From JAIVGV01 sp031425275 (GTDB lineage: Bacteria; Acidobacteriota; Blastocatellia; Pyrinomonadales; Pyrinomonadaceae), in contig JANPJA010000108.1 of assembly GCA_031425275.1 (NCBI GenBank), positions 1 to 9,221 of the forward strand: 9,221 bases of DNA, written 5' to 3'. The notes below the pieces were generated by a model. The model worked only from the letters and a program-made list of their open reading frames with translations, searched no databases and was not told the DNA's origin. The translations under genes and the position numbers were made by a program. Positions 6,853-9,221 of this stretch are shown here, piece after piece (the first letter of the stretch is position 1; every line of letters begins with the position of its first letter).

Positions 6853-8274
6853 TTAACGATCCTCTTTAATGATCGGCGTGCCGACGGCCGACTGGAGGTC
6901 TGCGACGGCGCGGTACTGTTCGGAGAGCGCCTCGGTGTACTCGCGCTGCGAATCGACGAACCGCCGCTGCTCGGCGATCAGTTCGGTGATGCTGAACGCC
7001 CCGAGTTCGTAGGCCGCGCGGATGGTCTTGATATTGTCGTTGGAGCGCTCGATGACGCCCTGCTCGAAGGTGAAGAGCGCAGCACGCGCCGCCTCGTAAC
7101 GCGCGTACGCGCTCGCGACCTCCGAGCGCACGACGGCTTCAAGGAATTCGCGCCGCGTCCTAGCCTGCGTGACCGCCACCGCCGCTTCGGCCTTCGCGCC
7201 CTGATTCTTGTTGAAGACGGGGAGTTGGACTGAGACGCCGAAGGTGAGCAGCTTGTCTTTGTCGCGCAGCACCCCGACGGGCGTGTCGTCGAAGGCGCTT
7301 TTACTGATCGTGTAGCGGCTGAACGCGGTCACGTCGGGCGAGCCTTGCGCCCGCGCGAGCCGGAAGCCGGCCTGCGCCACCTCTTCGGTCAGCCGGGCGA
7401 GGCGCAGGTCGGGGCGCATCCGCAGCGCGATCTCGATTGCCGCCTCCAGCGAGCCGGGGGGCGCGGCCAGAGCCGGCGCGGCCAAGCTCTCGCGCAAGCG
7501 GAGCGGCTCGTCCGCCGGGACGCCCGCGAGACTCTTCAACCTGATGAGCGCCGACTGCAGGCGGCCCTCGACCAGCGCGCGGCGCGAGCGCAGGCGGTCG
7601 ACCTCGACGCGCAGCAGGTTCAGCTCGATGGGCGCGCTCTCGCCCTCGCTGACGCGCGCCTGCACGACGACCGTGGTCTGTAGGTCGAGCCTGTTTAACC
7701 CTTCGGTCGTTTCCAGCTCGCGGAGCGATCCCAACGCTTCCGCGTAAAGCGCGAGTACCTCGCCGGCGAGCCGCCGCTCCCGGTCGGCGATCTCGGCTTC
7801 GGACGCTTCGAGTTCCGACCGCGCCAGCTCGATCCGCCGCCGGCGCTGGCCGCCGAGTTCGAGCGGCAGCGACACCCCGACGCTCGTCTCGCTCTCGCCA
7901 CCTGAGCCCGTCAGCCGCCCCGTGGTCTGCTCGAAATCGACGGTCGGGTTGGGCCTGAGACCGGCTTGGCGCAGGCGAGCGCGGGCGCGTTCGATGTCGA
8001 GTCGCGCGGCCGCCAGTTCGCCGTTCGAGGACAGCGCCCGCCGCACGAGGTCGTTGGATGAAGCCCCCTGCACCGGATCGAAGTAAAGACCTATTAACGT
8101 CTTCGGCGCGGAAGGGAGAGGGCGCGGTGCGGCGGCGGTGACGACCGTGGGTGTCGCCGCACTCACCTCCGGGGAAGTTTGTGCTGACGCCGGAAGACCC
8201 TGTAGTAAAACGCAGGCGGTAAGAAGGCAGAGCTTCGCCCGCAAATCTAGCTTGTAATTAATGACACTACGCAT
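6853..8274 (-). CDS. czcC: CzcC-like outer membrane efflux channel (TolC superfamily)
   Basis: The 473-aa product is an outer membrane factor that completes the tripartite pump. It starts with a signal peptide (basic R12/K14, hydrophobic 15-27, cleavage probably after ASA at 29-31). A linker rich in A, P and T to about residue 55 follows. Two OEP repeats are visible: the first (about 70-250) has ARLRQAGLRPNPTVDFE and SVGVSLPLELGGQRRRRIELARSE-type segments. The second (about 275-465) has the highly characteristic LPVFNKNQGAKAEA-type strand-helix junction (351-364) and AYELGAFSITELIAEQRRFVDSQ-type helix near 421-443. Long helices and coiled-coil propensity fit the periplasmic tunnel. The ATG at 8274 has AAAGGTGAG close upstream, a good match to the anti-SD. 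The gene is the first of the tightly packed czcCBA-fecR run. It could equally be named cusC or nccC; the metal assignment rests on czcA. Confidence 0.92.
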   Translation of the reverse strand: MRSVINYKLDLRAKLCLLTACVLLQGLPASAQTSPEVSAATPTVVTAAAPRPLPSAPKTLIGLYFDPVQGASSNDLVRRALSSNGELAAARLDIERARARLRQAGLRPNPTVDFEQTTGRLTGSGGESETSVGVSLPLELGGQRRRRIELARSELEASEAEIADRERRLAGEVLALYAEALGSLRELETTEGLNRLDLQTTVVVQARVSEGESAPIELNLLRVEVDRLRSRRALVEGRLQSALIRLKSLAGVPADEPLRLRESLAAPALAAPPGSLEAAIEIALRMRPDLRLARLTEEVAQAGFRLARAQGSPDVTAFSRYTISKSAFDDTPVGVLRDKDKLLTFGVSVQLPVFNKNQGAKAEAAVAVTQARTRREFLEAVVRSEVASAYARYEAARAALFTFEQGVIERSNDNIKTIRAAYELGAFSITELIAEQRRFVDSQREYTEALSEQYRAVADLQSAVGTPIIKEDR

Positions 8275-8454
8275 CTCTCACCTTTCAACGTGGATGTGTT
8301 GAAGCGCGCGCAACGCCCCATGGGTCGGCGCGACACGGGAGCCTTCGGGCTACAGGGCGGCAGTGTTCTCTTATGCTCGCTCGTCGAAAACGGGCACACG
8401 TAGAGACACTAATCCGCGCACAAGACCCGAACGGTTCTTCAGCGGGTTAAAAGG
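8275..8454. other. 180-bp gap upstream of czcC
   Basis: No coding frame or clear promoter is seen. On either strand a four-base stem, AGCC with GGCT, closes a tetraloop at about 8341-8352, and an 8-bp palindrome CCCATGGG lies at 8317-8324. Neither is strong enough to name. No T-rich terminator follows the upstream gene, so reading through from the promoter near 8915 into czcC is plausible. Confidence 0.35.
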
Positions 8455-8877
8455 TTAGGCGATGCGTGGAGGGTGGTATGCGCCGCGCAAAGGTGGCGAC
8501 GGGAAGGAATCACTGACAGGGGGGGAGTGGAGCATCTTCTTCTGCGATGCGCCGTAAGCGCCGAAGCCTAAACTCGGTAGGACGTGAGCGCAACAGCAGA
8601 AGCAGTCTTCTTCGTGGGGTGTCTGATCGGGCGGCAAGTCGGGGCGCGAACCCTCCGACGTTACGGCGGCGGTAAACTGTGTTTCGCCGACGCTGCCGGC
8701 CGTATCCGAAACAGTAGTTGCCCGTTTAACTGTCGCCCCGCCGATCTCGCCCTCGCCGCAGAAATATTCTGGCGCGAGGAGATCCGCGCCGGTGAAAAGC
8801 AGGAAGAATACGGCGACGCCTCGCACGAGGAACCCATGCCGTTTTCTTATTGTGCTTATGCTGAATCCTGCTTTCAT
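8455..8877 (-). CDS. Small exported protein with CFCCCAH cluster, function unknown
   Basis: I do not recognise a named family. The 140-aa product has a basic N-terminus (R11, K12, R13), a hydrophobic stretch at about 18-34 (VRGVAVFFLLFTGADLL), then PEYFC. This fits a signal peptide or single anchor with C40 at its outer edge. The middle (45-87) is polar and looks unstructured. A cluster HEEDCFCCCAH (88-98) holds four cysteines (C92, C94, C95, C96) and two histidines, followed by a proline-rich tail ending SPPLRGAYHPPRIA (127-140) with H135. Position upstream of czcCBA and the thiol/His-rich cluster suggest a periplasmic metal sensor or chaperone, comparable in placement to CzcI-type small proteins but without evident similarity. 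The ATG at 8877 has no good Shine-Dalgarno, and a GTG at codon 18 would remove most of the basic region, so the start is uncertain. Base use and the orderly protein sequence support a real gene. Confidence 0.65.
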   Translation of the reverse strand: MKAGFSISTIRKRHGFLVRGVAVFFLLFTGADLLAPEYFCGEGEIGGATVKRATTVSDTAGSVGETQFTAAVTSEGSRPDLPPDQTPHEEDCFCCCAHVLPSLGFGAYGASQKKMLHSPPVSDSFPSPPLRGAYHPPRIA

Positions 8878-8900
8878 TAATCAGTGCCAGTCGAACATAA

Positions 8901-8929
8901 ATTGTCACACAGGCCCGTAAGGCTGTCAA
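8901..8929 (-). promoter_or_regulatory. Sigma-70-like promoter for the metal-resistance operon
   Basis: On the minus strand the -35 is a perfect TTGACA (8929-8924), the spacer is 17 nt, and the -10 is GACAAT (8906-8901), 4 of 6 to consensus. It is preceded by TGT, giving an extended -10 (TGn). The predicted transcript start is near 8894, leaving a leader of about 17 nt before the ATG at 8877. It is the best promoter in the window and is placed to drive the small Cys-rich protein and, by read-through, czcCBA-fecR. Confidence 0.6.
8909..8926. promoter_or_regulatory. Candidate operator dyad inside the promoter spacer
   Basis: ACAGGCC (8909-8915) and AGGCTGT (8920-8926) form an imperfect dyad, 5 of 7 matching, around a 4-nt centre. 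It lies between the -35 and -10 and overlaps the -35, where a repressor would block polymerase. The 17-nt spacer does not need the distortion used by MerR-type activators, so an ArsR-like repressor or a response regulator is more likely if it is real. Such a short imperfect dyad could be chance. Confidence 0.25.
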
Positions 8930-8944
8930 TCTTCAGGGTTTTTC

Positions 8945-9081
8945 GGGAGTGTCTAAATTGGAGCAGTTGATTGTTCTGGACGTAAAGGACACGCTATACC
9001 TAAAGCTCGCCACCGGAAGCGGATGGTTCGGGCACGCTGAGCGATGCTCGTCAGTTCGTCAACTCGGATTTCGACACTCCC
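8945..9081. mobile_element. 137-bp MITE-like segment with imperfect terminal inverted repeats
   Basis: The left end reads GGGAGTGTC-T-AAAT (8945-8958) and the right end, on the opposite strand, reads GGGAGTGTC-G-AAAT (9081-9068). Over 19 bases 16 match. The internal sequence encodes nothing I recognise as a transposase. No target-site duplication is visible in the flanks (TTTTTC before, AACTATG after). A small non-autonomous element, or an internally deleted insertion sequence, fits the layout. The repeat is only locally unusual, and a match this good could occur by chance somewhere in a 9-kb window, so confidence is limited. The left end is 15 bp upstream of the -35 box. Confidence 0.35.
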
Positions 9082-9221
9082 AACTATGATCATGTGAAAC
9101 GCGACACAGTGGCGACCAGTCTGCGGCGGGGATGATGGGCCACACGGTTGACGCGGCGCGGCTGGCGACAAGAGTCATAAGGCGCATAATACTCATGCCG
9201 AGTGATGCCCAGCGCGCAACC
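9082..9221. other. Right-edge sequence with no identifiable gene
   Basis: Nothing here can be assigned. One plus-strand frame open from 9004 to 9135 reads protein-like (TLSDARQFVNSDFDTPNYD) but has no start codon and crosses the right inverted repeat, so it could be a decayed gene fragment. Minus-strand frames are short and lack a usable ribosome binding site. A regulator gene for the operon may lie beyond the window edge. Confidence 0.3.

Noticed and set aside
8191..8274. Possible lipoprotein signal (LTAC, residues 18-21) in the CzcC-like protein
   Set aside because: The hydrophobic stretch before C21 is only about six residues, whereas cleavage after ASA at 29-31 gives a normal signal peptide.
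9004..9135. 43-residue plus-strand open frame with a protein-like sequence
   Set aside because: It is stop-to-stop with no start codon and no identifiable family; at most a gene fragment, so it is mentioned only in the right-edge region.
8953..9171. 72-codon minus-strand frame at the right end
   Set aside because: No good ribosome binding site, no recognisable domain, and it spans both inverted repeats of the MITE-like segment.
1..9221. CRISPR arrays, tRNA or rRNA genes
   Set aside because: No regularly spaced repeats, no tRNA-like cloverleaf and no rRNA-like segment were seen on reading both strands by eye.

Overview
The window is a high-GC bacterial metal-resistance segment in which every recognisable gene lies on the minus strand, so transcription runs from high to low coordinates. 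The organism looks like a Gram-negative with a periplasm and outer membrane, because it has a complete CzcCBA-type tripartite efflux system. The free-standing FecR-domain protein, the Cys/His-cluster exported protein and the codon style recall Acidobacteriota (Blastocatellia-like genomes). That is an inference from memory, and no rRNA or other taxonomic marker is present.

Layout, in transcription order. At 9221-8878 there is no convincing gene. This stretch holds a 137-bp element-like segment bounded by 19-bp imperfect inverted repeats (8945-9081), followed by a good sigma-70-like promoter (-35 at 8924-8929, -10 at 8901-8906). At 8877-8455 is a 140-aa exported protein of unknown function with a CFCCCAH cluster. 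After a 180-bp gap comes a tight operon: czcC-like outer membrane factor (8274-6853), czcB-like periplasmic adaptor (6850-5273), czcA-like RND pump (5273-2169) and a secreted FecR-domain protein (2172-1585). Its three junctions are a 2-nt gap, a 1-nt overlap and a 4-nt overlap. After a 206-bp gap come a short DsbB/BdbC-type quinone-linked oxidoreductase (1378-953) and, 1 nt later, a membrane-anchored DsbA-family thiol oxidoreductase (951-283). Last, cut by the window edge, is the N-terminus of what looks like a P1B-type metal ATPase (213-1).

Working model. The P-type ATPase would move metal from cytoplasm to periplasm, and CzcCBA would export it across the outer membrane. CzcA carries the DFG-x3-DGA-x4-EN signature of divalent-cation (Zn/Co/Cd/Ni) pumps and lacks the methionine triad of the Cu/Ag pump CusA. 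The DsbB/DsbA-like pair would form or repair disulfides in periplasmic proteins, which soft metals readily damage. The FecR-domain protein and the Cys/His-cluster protein are the two unexplained parts and the best candidates for new biology. No regulator gene is present in the window.
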